64,000 bases of DNA from Tamlana carrageenivorans (GTDB lineage: Bacteria > Bacteroidota > Bacteroidia > Flavobacteriales > Flavobacteriaceae), in contig NZ_CP025938.1 of NCBI RefSeq assembly GCF_002893765.1, forward strand, positions 620,001 to 684,000, in the 5' to 3' direction. Shown here one piece after another: positions 40,641 through 48,529 of the stretch. The notes beneath the pieces are model-generated. The model saw only the letters and a list, made by a program, of their open reading frames with translations, was not told the DNA's origin and searched no databases. The position numbers and the translations under genes are program-made. Within the stretch, counting starts at the first letter, position 1, and the number at the start of each line of letters is the position of its first letter.

Positions 40641-42734
40641 TTAGAGGTAATCGTTAATATCTATTTTGCCTGCATAATAGTCCTGTTGCTCTTGGGCATA
40701 GGTCTTTTCTTTTTGTTTTAGGGTTTTACGTTCGTGTTTGTCATTGGCTTTTTGGGCGTTTTTATCTATTTGTAATCGGGCTTTGCTCTTGTAGTTTTTG
40801 TGTTGCCCAGCACTATCGGTAAGTAAGTGCTTAGCTAAAGTGTCTTGTAGTTCTGGTTGCTCTAAGAGGCGACCAACTAAGCGACCGTTTTCGCCGCGCT
40901 CTTCTTTAATGTTTTCTATTAAAACATTGTTGTATTGGTTAACTCGGGCTAATTGGAGGGTATCACCTTCTACACGATCGGCGATAGCCATAGGTTGAAT
41001 GTACTTTTGTTCGAGCATAAAACGCTCTTTACCATCGGTAGAAACAGCAAGTACTTGACTAAGGTCAGTAGTATCGTACTGGATACTCCAATCCTTATCG
41101 GCATGGTTTCTAAATTCCAGATCAAAACAATCGTACCAGCATTTTTGCCCGTTTATGGTCATTACCAAACCTTCTCCTTTTAGACGGTTGGTATAACCCG
41201 TATTACTACCAAAGGTTAGCAGATAATTTTCTTGGCTCATAAGTATTTTATACTCGGGCTTAGCCGTTAGCCATGCATTACCATAATCGGCGGCTTTTTT
41301 GGAACGCTCGGCATTAATGATGCTTTGTATTTGTGAAATACAGCCGTCTTGGTCTGGAAACTGCTTTTTAATTTTGTTGATATAATCACTATTTGGCTGG
41401 TTTTTACTGCCGCTACTTATATTGTGCCCAGACCAGTTGTTTAATAACTTGCAGTAGTTTTTATTAATATGATTGAAATACGGCTCAACAATTTTAGCCT
41501 TAGCATTACCTACCGAGGCAGGCGTAAAGAGGTACGACATCGCTTCGTACAATGGTGTTAACTTTTTAATTGCATAGTTATCGGACTGCAATTGGTATGG
41601 CATAAAATATTGACCAAACAACTCCTTTGCATGCTGCATCGCATTTTGACAAGCCAGTGTAATAAGTTCTGGCGTTTCGTGCGTACCAATAGCGTAACCA
41701 ATTGGATACTTATTAAAGGCATCTAGCACCACCACTACGGTTAGTCGATTGTGGTAGGTAGTAACGGTTTTACCTTCCTCGTTTACCGTGGTTTGCTGGT
41801 AAAGGAGTTCTACACTCCACCCATCTAAGGTCCAGTATAGCATTGGGGAGCTTGGTTTTTTACGTTTATTTTGCATGAGTATGTTGTTTTTTAAAGATTT
41901 AACACCTTTTCTACCAGCGTGGGTAATTAGGTTCTTTTCCTTTTTGCGGTTTGCTACGGTTTGGGCGGTAATAGGTTTCCAGTCTAATTTCTCGGCAATG
42001 GTATTGTAGATATTAGCGATCATGGTATTGTCTAGATTGGTATGCTTAGCAATAAGCTCGTCTAGCAAAGCCATTTGTTTTTTATTGGCCACTTTTCGGG
42101 AGTTTTTGTTTTGAAGTTTTCCAGATATAAGCGCTACATAACTATCTTTAGCATAAGCTGTAGCCTTACGGCGTAAACCATCTTTACTTGCTGGTAAGGT
42201 GTGCGCCACCTCGCGAAAAGCATTAACATCTTTACTTAGGCTTAACCATAAATCGAGGCGTTGCACTCCCAAGGCGCGAGCATAGGCGCGACGGTCTTGC
42301 TTTACCTCTAGTACCGCATTAAGTACCGAGGCATTATAAGTGTACTCTTCAACTAATTTTAAATCTAACTTTTGGTTGTTGTTTTGACCGTAGCGGTAAC
42401 TTATATAAAACTCGTAGGCTGCGCGGTCGGCTTGGTAGAACCCTGCAAAGTATGCCTTTTTAACCAGCTCGGGCGGGTTGCCAAACTTAAGCTTTAGGCG
42501 GTCTTTCCACTCTCGACTAATAGAGTCGTGCAAGATCAAGGCATCATGACCAAAACAACCGCGACGGAGTTCCTTCTCTGTACAGGTATCACTACGCATA
42601 CGCCCATTCAAGGCTTTATAAGAGATAACTCGAATACTATCCTCATGATTCCTAGTTGTCGTTAAAAACTTAATTTTTACGCCTAGTTTTTCGTTGTAGA
42701 ATTGATAAGGTATGTTGTTATTATCGTGCTGCAT
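40641..42734 (-). CDS. Mu A-like DDE transposase
   Basis: 697 residues. Helical N-terminal DNA-binding part; catalytic core with YWTLDGWSVELLY (Asp-304), YQLQSDNYAIKK (Asp-385) and AKIVEPYFNHINK (Glu-417), the RNase-H-like triad. A Mu-type C-terminal domain rich in Lys/Gln (KANDKHERKTLKQKEKTYAQEQQ) would contact the ATPase. The core fits the rve integrase family. Length near MuA (663). No frameshift. Confidence 0.85.
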   Translation of the reverse strand: MQHDNNNIPYQFYNEKLGVKIKFLTTTRNHEDSIRVISYKALNGRMRSDTCTEKELRRGCFGHDALILHDSISREWKDRLKLKFGNPPELVKKAYFAGFYQADRAAYEFYISYRYGQNNNQKLDLKLVEEYTYNASVLNAVLEVKQDRRAYARALGVQRLDLWLSLSKDVNAFREVAHTLPASKDGLRRKATAYAKDSYVALISGKLQNKNSRKVANKKQMALLDELIAKHTNLDNTMIANIYNTIAEKLDWKPITAQTVANRKKEKNLITHAGRKGVKSLKNNILMQNKRKKPSSPMLYWTLDGWSVELLYQQTTVNEEGKTVTTYHNRLTVVVVLDAFNKYPIGYAIGTHETPELITLACQNAMQHAKELFGQYFMPYQLQSDNYAIKKLTPLYEAMSYLFTPASVGNAKAKIVEPYFNHINKNYCKLLNNWSGHNISSGSKNQPNSDYINKIKKQFPDQDGCISQIQSIINAERSKKAADYGNAWLTAKPEYKILMSQENYLLTFGSNTGYTNRLKGEGLVMTINGQKCWYDCFDLEFRNHADKDWSIQYDTTDLSQVLAVSTDGKERFMLEQKYIQPMAIADRVEGDTLQLARVNQYNNVLIENIKEERGENGRLVGRLLEQPELQDTLAKHLLTDSAGQHKNYKSKARLQIDKNAQKANDKHERKTLKQKEKTYAQEQQDYYAGKIDINDYL

Positions 42735-42747
42735 GGTGTTGGTATTG

Positions 42748-42789
42748 TTCCCGCCGTGGTGTCGAAACCACGCTAAGCCGTGGCGGGAA
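42748..42789. promoter_or_regulatory. Nested hairpin in the divergent gap before the transposase
   Basis: TTCCCGCC (42748-42755) pairs with GGCGGGAA (42782-42789), enclosing GTGGT...ACCAC. It lies between the transposase start (42734) and a rightward small ORF start (42831). It is GC-rich in an AT-rich region, and CCGTGG occurs twice. Regulatory RNA or protein-binding site; no T-run follows. Confidence 0.45.
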
Positions 42790-42830
42790 ATTTTACTACA
42801 TTTAGGGTGTCTAATCTTAAAAATGCAGTT

Positions 42831-43166
42831 ATGAAAGAGCTTGTATACTCTAGTAAATTAATTTACACTATTAAACATCAGTGTTTTGAAGAATCTGAGG
42901 GCTGGGAAGCCCTAGATCCTATTAAGGATTCTTGCAGCACTTTTTTCAAAGCTCTTGGCGCGTCTGTGTCCTTCGAAGAACTCTGGGAATACGACGAGTG
43001 TGCAAAATTCGCTAACACCATCGTAGGCTATCACGTTACCGTAATCTTCAACGGGGAGGGTGCAGAAGTGTACGGTTTTCCCATGGCAGCTGCGTTGTTT
43101 TTCAATAGAAATAACTTTGTAAAGAAGGAAGCAGAACTTTACCTTATAGAGAAAATGGAGAATTAA
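42831..43166 (+). CDS. Small acidic protein on the opposite strand to the transposase
   Basis: 111 residues from ATG 42831; the GTG at 42780 would extend into the hairpin. Acidic and ordered (KELVYSSKLIYTIKHQCFEESEGWEALDPIKDSCSTFFKALGASVSFEELWEYDECAKFANTIVGYHVTVIFNGEGAEVYGF). The opposing minus-strand ORF at 42912-43211 is less natural. It is the only rightward gene inside the leftward early operon, so it has its own control. Could be a moron (cargo) gene. No family recognised. Confidence 0.55.
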   Translation: MKELVYSSKLIYTIKHQCFEESEGWEALDPIKDSCSTFFKALGASVSFEELWEYDECAKFANTIVGYHVTVIFNGEGAEVYGFPMAAALFFNRNNFVKKEAELYLIEKMEN

Positions 43167-43219
43167 ATGTATCATCTTGTTTCTGTTTTTTAAAAGTGAT
43201 TTATTTCCCATCCTTTTCT

Positions 43220-43447
43220 TTAATTATTGGTTGTATTAGCACTATCATGTATATAACCTTCAATAGTCTTGGCGCGGTCTTCTACTATTTTTTTCATGGC
43301 TAACACCGCATCGGCTTTATTGCGGTTATAGCGCATTCTGGCGGCATCGGTGGTTTTGGAAAGCATTTTACCTAATACAACATAATCGCCCCGACGAATA
43401 GCGTGTTTTATTGCGGTTTTTACCTCTAGGATTTCTTGTGGTTTCAT
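43220..43447 (-). CDS. First leftward early gene, small helical protein
   Basis: 75 residues from ATG 43447 (MKPQEILEVKTAIKHAIRRGDYVVLGKMLSKTTDAARMRYNRNKADAVLAMKKIVEDRAKTIEGYIHD). Basic and helical, consistent with a small DNA-binding or accessory factor in the place of Mu's Ner, but no HTH motif is clear. It is transcribed away from the repressor through the operators. Confidence 0.55.
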   Translation of the reverse strand: MKPQEILEVKTAIKHAIRRGDYVVLGKMLSKTTDAARMRYNRNKADAVLAMKKIVEDRAKTIEGYIHDSANTTNN

Positions 43448-43480
43448 ATATTTGAACTGTTTTGTTACACGAACAAAGAT

Positions 43481-43528
43481 ATTCACATTTTTTGAATATT
43501 TACAAATAATAATTCACATTTTTTGAAT
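43481..43528. promoter_or_regulatory. Two identical repressor operators O1 and O2
   Basis: ATTCACATTTTTTGAAT occurs at 43481-43497 and again at 43512-43528, 31 bp apart, in the gap between the leftward early gene (start 43447) and the rightward repressor (start 43544). Each is an imperfect dyad (ATTCA...TGAAT). This fits control of both promoters by the S24 repressor. Three helical turns separate the two sites. Confidence 0.7.
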
Positions 43529-43543
43529 TAAATATTTCTTTTT

Positions 43544-44200
43544 ATGGATAAACCATTGATGCTTAATAAGATAAAGAGCCATTTAAATATTAAAACGAAT
43601 AAAGATTTTGCTGAGTTCTTAGAGATAAAACCAACAAATCTATCGATGTGGTATAAAAGAAATACATTCGACACTGAACTATTATTCAAAAAATGTGAAT
43701 TTTTAAATGCTGATTGGTTATTATCCGGTGAAGGTTCCATGCTAAAACCTTCCAGAGAAGTTCCAGAAGCAAGCGCTCAGGTTAGCAGCAACAATAATGG
43801 CATCCCTTTATTGCCTTTAGAGGCTTTTGCTGGACTAGGTGACGCAGGTATTGCTGGTGTACCGTTTGATGTTATTGAAGAACGGTATGAGGTTCCGCTT
43901 TTTAAACAAGTAAAGGTGGATTTTATGCTACCTGTTCGTGGCAGTAGTATGTATCCCAAATATTCTAGCGGCGATGTTGTAGCCTGCCGCCTAATCACCG
44001 AGTTGCTATTTGTGCAATGGAATAAAGTGCATGTTATAGACTCCATAAGCCAAGGCATTATTATGAAACGATTAAAAAAAGGCCTTAAAGAAGATCATGT
44101 TTTATGCAAATCGGACAATAAAGAGTATGATGAGTTTGAAATACCACGATCGGACATTAGAAACATAGCCCTAGTTGTAGGCGTAATTAGACTAGAGTAA
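43544..44200 (+). CDS. S24 family LexA/CI-like phage repressor
   Basis: 218 residues. N-terminal HTH (NKDFAEFLEIKPTNLSMWYKR). The C-terminal S24 peptidase domain has PVRGSSMYPKYSSGDVV with the nucleophile Ser and GIIMKRLKK with the Lys. Self-cleavage after DNA damage would induce the prophage. A third, inverted copy of the operator lies within its coding sequence. Met-6 is an alternative start. Confidence 0.85.
   Translation: MDKPLMLNKIKSHLNIKTNKDFAEFLEIKPTNLSMWYKRNTFDTELLFKKCEFLNADWLLSGEGSMLKPSREVPEASAQVSSNNNGIPLLPLEAFAGLGDAGIAGVPFDVIEERYEVPLFKQVKVDFMLPVRGSSMYPKYSSGDVVACRLITELLFVQWNKVHVIDSISQGIIMKRLKKGLKEDHVLCKSDNKEYDEFEIPRSDIRNIALVVGVIRLE
43684..43700 (-). promoter_or_regulatory. Third operator O3, inverted, inside the repressor gene
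   Basis: ATTCAAAAAATGTGAAT is the exact reverse complement of O1/O2. It lies within codons encoding LFKKCEF of the repressor, about 140 bp inside the gene, in the reverse orientation. A loop between O3 and O1/O2 could silence the repressor at high dose. Coding constraint makes a perfect 17-bp match by chance unlikely. Confidence 0.65.
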
Positions 44201-44424
44201 TACCGTACATACCGTATTACGGAATACATGGAATACACGGAATGCACAAAAAGAAGCCAAGATTTCTAAGATTTCACCCTAAAAACAACTAAAACACACG
44301 TTTTCAACACCCTAACTATTTACAGCCCTACATTATGGGGGTGCGTAACTCGTAAAAAGGGGCGTTTTTATGCAAAAATTATACAGTACGGGGGTGCGTT
44401 CACATACTTTTTGTGTCGTGTTGA

Positions 44425-44460
44425 GGTGACCCAACAGGTGACCCAACAGGTTACGCAACT
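44425..44460 (+). repeat. 12-bp direct repeat, three copies
   Basis: GGTGACCCAACA (44425-44436), an identical copy (44437-44448) and a diverged GGTTACGCAACT (44449-44460). Tandem, no spacer, GC-richer than the surroundings. It lies about 320 bp inside the early end and may bind a protein in the transpososome or act as an internal activating site. No direct evidence. Confidence 0.55.
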
Positions 44461-44529
44461 TTTAAAACCCCAAAAACCAAATGCACACAAACCATATTGC
44501 TGGCGCTAACAAAATGGCACAAAAACAAA

Positions 44530-44578
44530 GGGCAAAACCACGTATTAAGCCTAGTAATGGCGTGGTTTTGCCCTTTTT
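44530..44578 (+). terminator. Strong rho-independent terminator behind the repressor
   Basis: GGGCAAAACCACG (44530-44542) pairs with CGTGGTTTTGCCC (44561-44573) across an 18-nt loop, followed by T5. It ends rightward transcription from the repressor before the prophage end and the host operon. Confidence 0.85.
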
Positions 44579-44910
44579 GCTACATATACATCGCAATAGG
44601 ATTTAAAAGGGATTTAATTGAGATTTAAAAAGACGGTAAAAAGACGGTAAAATGCACAAATTTGGGCATTTGGTTTTTGTTGAGTGTAGTGACTAAAAAC
44701 GCTTAAACCCCTTTATTTTATTGGCTTTTCAGCGTTTTTTAGCTAAAATGTTTTTTGGGCATTTCGTTTTTTGGGGGGTAACTTCCTAAGTTAAGCAATA
44801 AATTTGTTGTTACAATTGTTAATATTATGTTAAATTTAGGTACTATGCGTAACATAATACCTTTTTAAAGACATATATTTGCATAAGAAACTATTATACG
44901 TTTTTACATT

Positions 44911-45348
44911 ATGGAAGATAAACAACAAAAAAATATTGCCACATTTATTCACTTATCATCATTTACCAGATTTATTTTTCCTTTCGGAAATTTTCTAGGG
45001 CCTTTAATATTATGGCTATCCAATAGAGATAAATCCGAATTTATTGATAAGAATGGTAAACAAATCATCAATTTCCAAATTAGCATCTTGCTTTATGCAA
45101 TCATTATAGCGTGTATTGCTATTCCGTTTTTTCTGTTGTCCATTTTTGGCAATATCGCCTTCAGTAATTTTGAAGGTATTGAGCTCTATATCCATGAACC
45201 CTCCGTGATCATATTCACAGCATTAGGCTTAGGTGTTATAGCGATCGTGGCTTTCGTATTGGAACTGGTGTTAATTATTATTGCTAGTCTCAAAGCCAGA
45301 GATGGCGAAATTTATAAATATCCTTTAACCATTCAATTTTTAAAATAA
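44911..45348 (+). CDS. DUF4870 membrane protein
   Basis: 145 residues. FIHLSSFTRFIFPFGNFLGPLILWLSNRDKSEFIDKNGKQIINFQISILLY is the DUF4870 signature; four hydrophobic segments follow. It leads a flavobacterial envelope-stress type cluster (PadR, PspC, DUF2807 downstream). The prophage inserted just upstream, so its promoter lies in the 130 bp between the phage end and the start. Confidence 0.8.
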   Translation: MEDKQQKNIATFIHLSSFTRFIFPFGNFLGPLILWLSNRDKSEFIDKNGKQIINFQISILLYAIIIACIAIPFFLLSIFGNIAFSNFEGIELYIHEPSVIIFTALGLGVIAIVAFVLELVLIIIASLKARDGEIYKYPLTIQFLK

Positions 45349-45479
45349 ACGAATCAAAACGGTTTCAAAAAAAACAAAAACATTAATCAAAAAACGAATT
45401 GTTTCATCATACAAAAGCTTTTAAAACGCAATGAACTTCATCACCTCAGCAGCCATATAAAAGCAAAAAAATACAACAC

Positions 45480-45824
45480 ATGAAAATAGAAAACACAAAA
45501 GCCCAAATGCGCAAAGGCGTTTTAGAGTTTTGCATTCTATCGGTCTTAAAAGATGAAGATGCCTACGTGGCCGAAATTTTAAGCACTTTAAAAGATGCCA
45601 AACTTCTTGTGGTAGAAGGTACCATTTACCCTTTGCTTACCAGACTTAAAAACGCCGATCTTTTAAGTTACCGATGGGAGGAGTCTACCTCTGGCCCACC
45701 TAGAAAATACTACGGTTTAACAGAAACAGGAAAACTGTTTTTAGAAGAACTTAGTAGTACTTGGAATGAACTTCAAAACGCAGTAAACATCGTAACAAGC
45801 CAAAAAAACAACACCAATGAATAA
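45480..45824 (+). CDS. PadR family transcriptional regulator
   Basis: 114 residues. MRKGVLEFCILSVLKDEDAYVAEILSTLKDAKLLVVEGTIYPLLTRLKNADLLSYRWEESTSGPPRKYYGLTETGKLFLEEL is the PadR winged helix with the wing GPPRKYY. A repressor of membrane/envelope operons; here it overlaps the PspC gene by 8 nt, so it most likely controls its own operon. Confidence 0.9.
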   Translation: MKIENTKAQMRKGVLEFCILSVLKDEDAYVAEILSTLKDAKLLVVEGTIYPLLTRLKNADLLSYRWEESTSGPPRKYYGLTETGKLFLEELSSTWNELQNAVNIVTSQKNNTNE

Positions 45825-47538
45825 AACAGTAAACATAAATTTAGGAGGTATATTTTTTCATATTGATGAAGACGCCTACTTAAAACTCCAGGGTTATTTG
45901 GAGTCTATAAAACGCTCGTTAGCAAACTCGCAAGGTAGCGATGAAATTATTGCCGACATTGAAGCGCGCATTGCAGAACTTTTTAACGAACGCTTACAAA
46001 ACAACAAGCAAGTTATTAGGCTTAGAGAGGTGGATGAAATCATTTCCATCATGGGGCAACCTGAAGATTATGTGGTTGATGAAGAAATTTTTGAAGACGA
46101 CCCGAGTACGAATCAAAATAAATCTACACGCTCTAAAAAATTATTTAGAGATCCCGACAACTCCTATATCAGTGGGGTATCGTCTGGATTAGCACACTAT
46201 TTCGGTATTGATGCTATTTGGGTGAGATTGGCTTGGATTCTTTTAGTGTTTGGTGCAGGAACAGGCGTATTACTTTATATTTTACTGTGGATTTTAGTTC
46301 CTGAAGCCAAAACTACTGCCGAAAAAATTATGATGACTGGCGAGCCTGTTAACATTAGTAATATTGAAAAAAAAATAAAAGACGGCTTTGATAACGTCTC
46401 TCAAGTTGCCAAAAATGTATCCGATTCGGTTTCAAAAGCAGCTAAAAATGTAGACCTAAAAAAAGGCACAAATTCAATTAAATCGACGTCTAAAACATTT
46501 TTTGATAGTCTAGCCGATGCCGTTATGATCTTGCTTAAAATATTTGCTAAGTTCATAGGTATTTTACTTATTATCATTGGAGCCTCAACCTTAATTGCTC
46601 TTGTTATTGGCCTATTTTCTATGGGTGTAGCCGATATTATTCACATTCCAGGCTTAGACAATCTCGATCTTGTAAACGTAGGCAATACCCCAATCTGGTT
46701 GGTCTCACTTGCTATATTTTTTGCTGTAGGGATTCCGTTCTTTTTCTTGTTTTATTTAGGACTTAAAATTTTAATCAACAATTTAAAATCTATTGGAAAC
46801 ATTGCCAAATTTACCTTGCTAGGCCTTTGGATTCTATCCATAATCACCTTGGTTATTTTTGGTATCCGACAAGCAAGCGAGCACGCTTTCGAAGAAAGTT
46901 ATATTAAAAAAAACGAGCTCTTTATTAAAGCGAACGACACTTTAATGGTTAAAATGACGCATAGCGATAAATTCAACTCTAGCTTTAGCCGCGATGATTT
47001 TAAACTGGCTCATGATGACAACGGCAATAAGATTATGTATTCATCTGATGTTCGTATTATGGTAAAATCGACTTCCGATACCGTAGCCACACTTTCAATT
47101 ATAAAAAGTGCCAACGGAAGAAACTATGAAACGGCTATAGCACGAGCAAAAAACATCAATTATCATTATGAAGTTAAAAACAAAACCTTGCTCCTAGATG
47201 CTTTTTTAACTACCGATATTAAAAATAAATACAACGATCAAGAAGTTGATATCATACTCTATCTACCAGAAAACACCGTGGTATATTTTAGTAGTAATAC
47301 AGAAGACTTTATTAGACATAACAACCATGAAGGTCATTTGATATCTGACAAGAACACCAATCATTTTATCCGTATTATGGATAATAACTCGAAGTGTTTA
47401 GACTGTCCCGATGAAGATTTTAATGTTGAAGTCGACACCCCAGAAGTAAAAATTGACAGCGATGGCATTAAAGTCGAATCGGATGAAGTCAAAATCAATA
47501 TTAGCAGTAAAGGCATCGAAATAAAATCTGATCAGTAA
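45817..47538 (+). CDS. PspC domain membrane protein
   Basis: 573 residues. N-terminal HAAS-like segment (FHIDEDAYLKLQGYLESIKRSLANSQGSDEIIADIEARIAELF), then the PspC domain (KLFRDPDNSYISGVSSGLAHYFGIDAIWVRLAWILLVFGAGTGVLLYILLWILVPEA) and further membrane segments, followed by a soluble C-terminus with EVDTPEVKIDSDGIKVESDEVKINISSKG. An inner-membrane envelope-stress protein. Regulated by the PadR gene just upstream. Confidence 0.85.
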   Translation: MNKTVNINLGGIFFHIDEDAYLKLQGYLESIKRSLANSQGSDEIIADIEARIAELFNERLQNNKQVIRLREVDEIISIMGQPEDYVVDEEIFEDDPSTNQNKSTRSKKLFRDPDNSYISGVSSGLAHYFGIDAIWVRLAWILLVFGAGTGVLLYILLWILVPEAKTTAEKIMMTGEPVNISNIEKKIKDGFDNVSQVAKNVSDSVSKAAKNVDLKKGTNSIKSTSKTFFDSLADAVMILLKIFAKFIGILLIIIGASTLIALVIGLFSMGVADIIHIPGLDNLDLVNVGNTPIWLVSLAIFFAVGIPFFFLFYLGLKILINNLKSIGNIAKFTLLGLWILSIITLVIFGIRQASEHAFEESYIKKNELFIKANDTLMVKMTHSDKFNSSFSRDDFKLAHDDNGNKIMYSSDVRIMVKSTSDTVATLSIIKSANGRNYETAIARAKNINYHYEVKNKTLLLDAFLTTDIKNKYNDQEVDIILYLPENTVVYFSSNTEDFIRHNNHEGHLISDKNTNHFIRIMDNNSKCLDCPDEDFNVEVDTPEVKIDSDGIKVESDEVKINISSKGIEIKSDQ

Positions 47539-47658
47539 CAATTCATCATTAAAAAACTACAATTCAATCATTTAATTTTCATCAACATATATATTCTAAA
47601 GATATTTATGACATCAAATTAAAAATCAAGCATTAATCATCATCAAAAAACGAACATT

Positions 47659-48381
47659 ATGAGCACTTTAATCAAAATCATTGTAAGCACAGTATTAAGC
47701 TTCATGCTTCTTTCTTGTAATCTCGACATCAGTCCTGGAGAACGAGGTAATGGCCATGTAACCACCGAAACCCGCCCTACTAACGCAGCCTTTTCAACCA
47801 TAAAAGCGGCCGAGGGTTTGGATGTTTATTTAACCCAAAGTGACGAAGTAAGCATTACGGTAGAGGCCGACGAGAACCTTCAAGAGCTTATTTTAACCGA
47901 AATTCAAGACGGGGTTTTAAAAATACACACCAAACACAATATTGGTAAATCTACCTCTAAAAAAGTAAGGGTGCATTTTAAAAACATATCTGAAATTATA
48001 TCATCAAGCGGCAGTGATGTTAACGGTACTAATACGATAAACGCTGAAACATTAAGCCTAAAGTCAAGCAGCGGAAGTGATATGGAGCTTGAAGTGAACA
48101 CCCAGACTCTACAGTGTAAATCGTCAAGCGGATCGGACCTCAAACTCTCTGGAAAAACCGTAAACCTATTGGCTGAAGCCTCAAGCGGAAGCGCTATAAA
48201 AGCAGCCGATTTATTTGCTGAAACTACAGACGCCAAAGCCTCGAGCGGAGCAGACATTACTGTAAACTCTTCTAATTCATTAATCGCCAAAGCCTCAAGT
48301 GGTGGAGATATTAATTATTTTGGAAACCCTGAAAAAGTAGAAAAAAGCAATAATCCTTCTGGAAGTATTAAGCAGAAATAG
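47659..48381 (+). CDS. Head GIN domain (DUF2807) lipoprotein
   Basis: 240 residues. Lipoprotein signal (STVLSFMLLSC), then the DUF2807 beta-helix with SSSGSD-type turns repeated at near-regular spacing: SSSGSDVNG, KSSSGSDME, KSSSGSDLK, EASSGSAIK, KASSGADIT, KASSGGDIN. Each turn is a solenoid rung. Exported and lipid-anchored; possibly adhesive. Last gene of the PadR/PspC operon. Confidence 0.85.
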   Translation: MSTLIKIIVSTVLSFMLLSCNLDISPGERGNGHVTTETRPTNAAFSTIKAAEGLDVYLTQSDEVSITVEADENLQELILTEIQDGVLKIHTKHNIGKSTSKKVRVHFKNISEIISSSGSDVNGTNTINAETLSLKSSSGSDMELEVNTQTLQCKSSSGSDLKLSGKTVNLLAEASSGSAIKAADLFAETTDAKASSGADITVNSSNSLIAKASSGGDINYFGNPEKVEKSNNPSGSIKQK

Positions 48382-48470
48382 GCTGTAGGCGAAAAAAACT
48401 CATCTCAAGCATTTTCAATAATCAATAGTCTGAATTAAGACTTTAGCCACAAATAACTTATTTCACACAA

Positions 48471-48520
48471 ACGACTAAAATTTAGCATACTGCATGACAT
48501 CTGGGCTAAGTTTTAGTCGT
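48471..48520. terminator. Bidirectional terminator between convergent operons
   Basis: ACGACTAAAATTTAGC (48471-48486) and GCTAAGTTTTAGTCGT (48505-48520) pair 15 of 16 around an 18-nt loop, with T-rich flank on the right. It serves the DUF2807 gene and the leftward uxuA gene. Confidence 0.8.
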
Positions 48521-48529
48521 TATTTTATT

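Larger units (their letters stand above)
9341..44780. mobile_element. Mu-like transposable prophage, ~35.4 kb
   Basis: Contains a MuA-type DDE transposase, a MuB-type ATPase, an S24 repressor, Mu-type head genes (DUF935 portal, gpF-like, gpG-like), and a contractile tail with amidase, holin and baseplate. Gene order is that of Mu read right to left, except that part of the head block is inverted. The ends are estimated: both carry inward-pointing 16-bp motifs (9349-9364 and 44757-44772), and the 4-bp sequence ACTT flanks them at 9337-9340 and 44781-44784. The expected Mu duplication is 5 bp, so the exact ends may shift by a few bases. Nearly every structural and replication gene looks intact. 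Confidence 0.85.
44201..44780. repeat. Early-end non-coding region with end sites and short repeats
   Basis: 580 bp without a gene. It holds three GGAATRCAY units (44220-44247), GGGGGTGCGT twice (44337, 44391), a 12-bp triplet (44425-44460), an AGACGGTAAAA pair (44634-44655) and the terminal sites: AAAAAACGAAATGCCC (minus, 44772-44757), AAAAACCAAATGCCCA (minus, 44678-44663) and AAAAACCAAATGCACA (plus, 44472-44487). Transposase, repressor or host-factor binding is the expected use. Confidence 0.6.

Noticed and set aside
42912..43211. Leftward ORF of 99 aa
   Set aside because: Opposes the more natural rightward frame; Cys/Phe/Lys-rich peptide without pattern.
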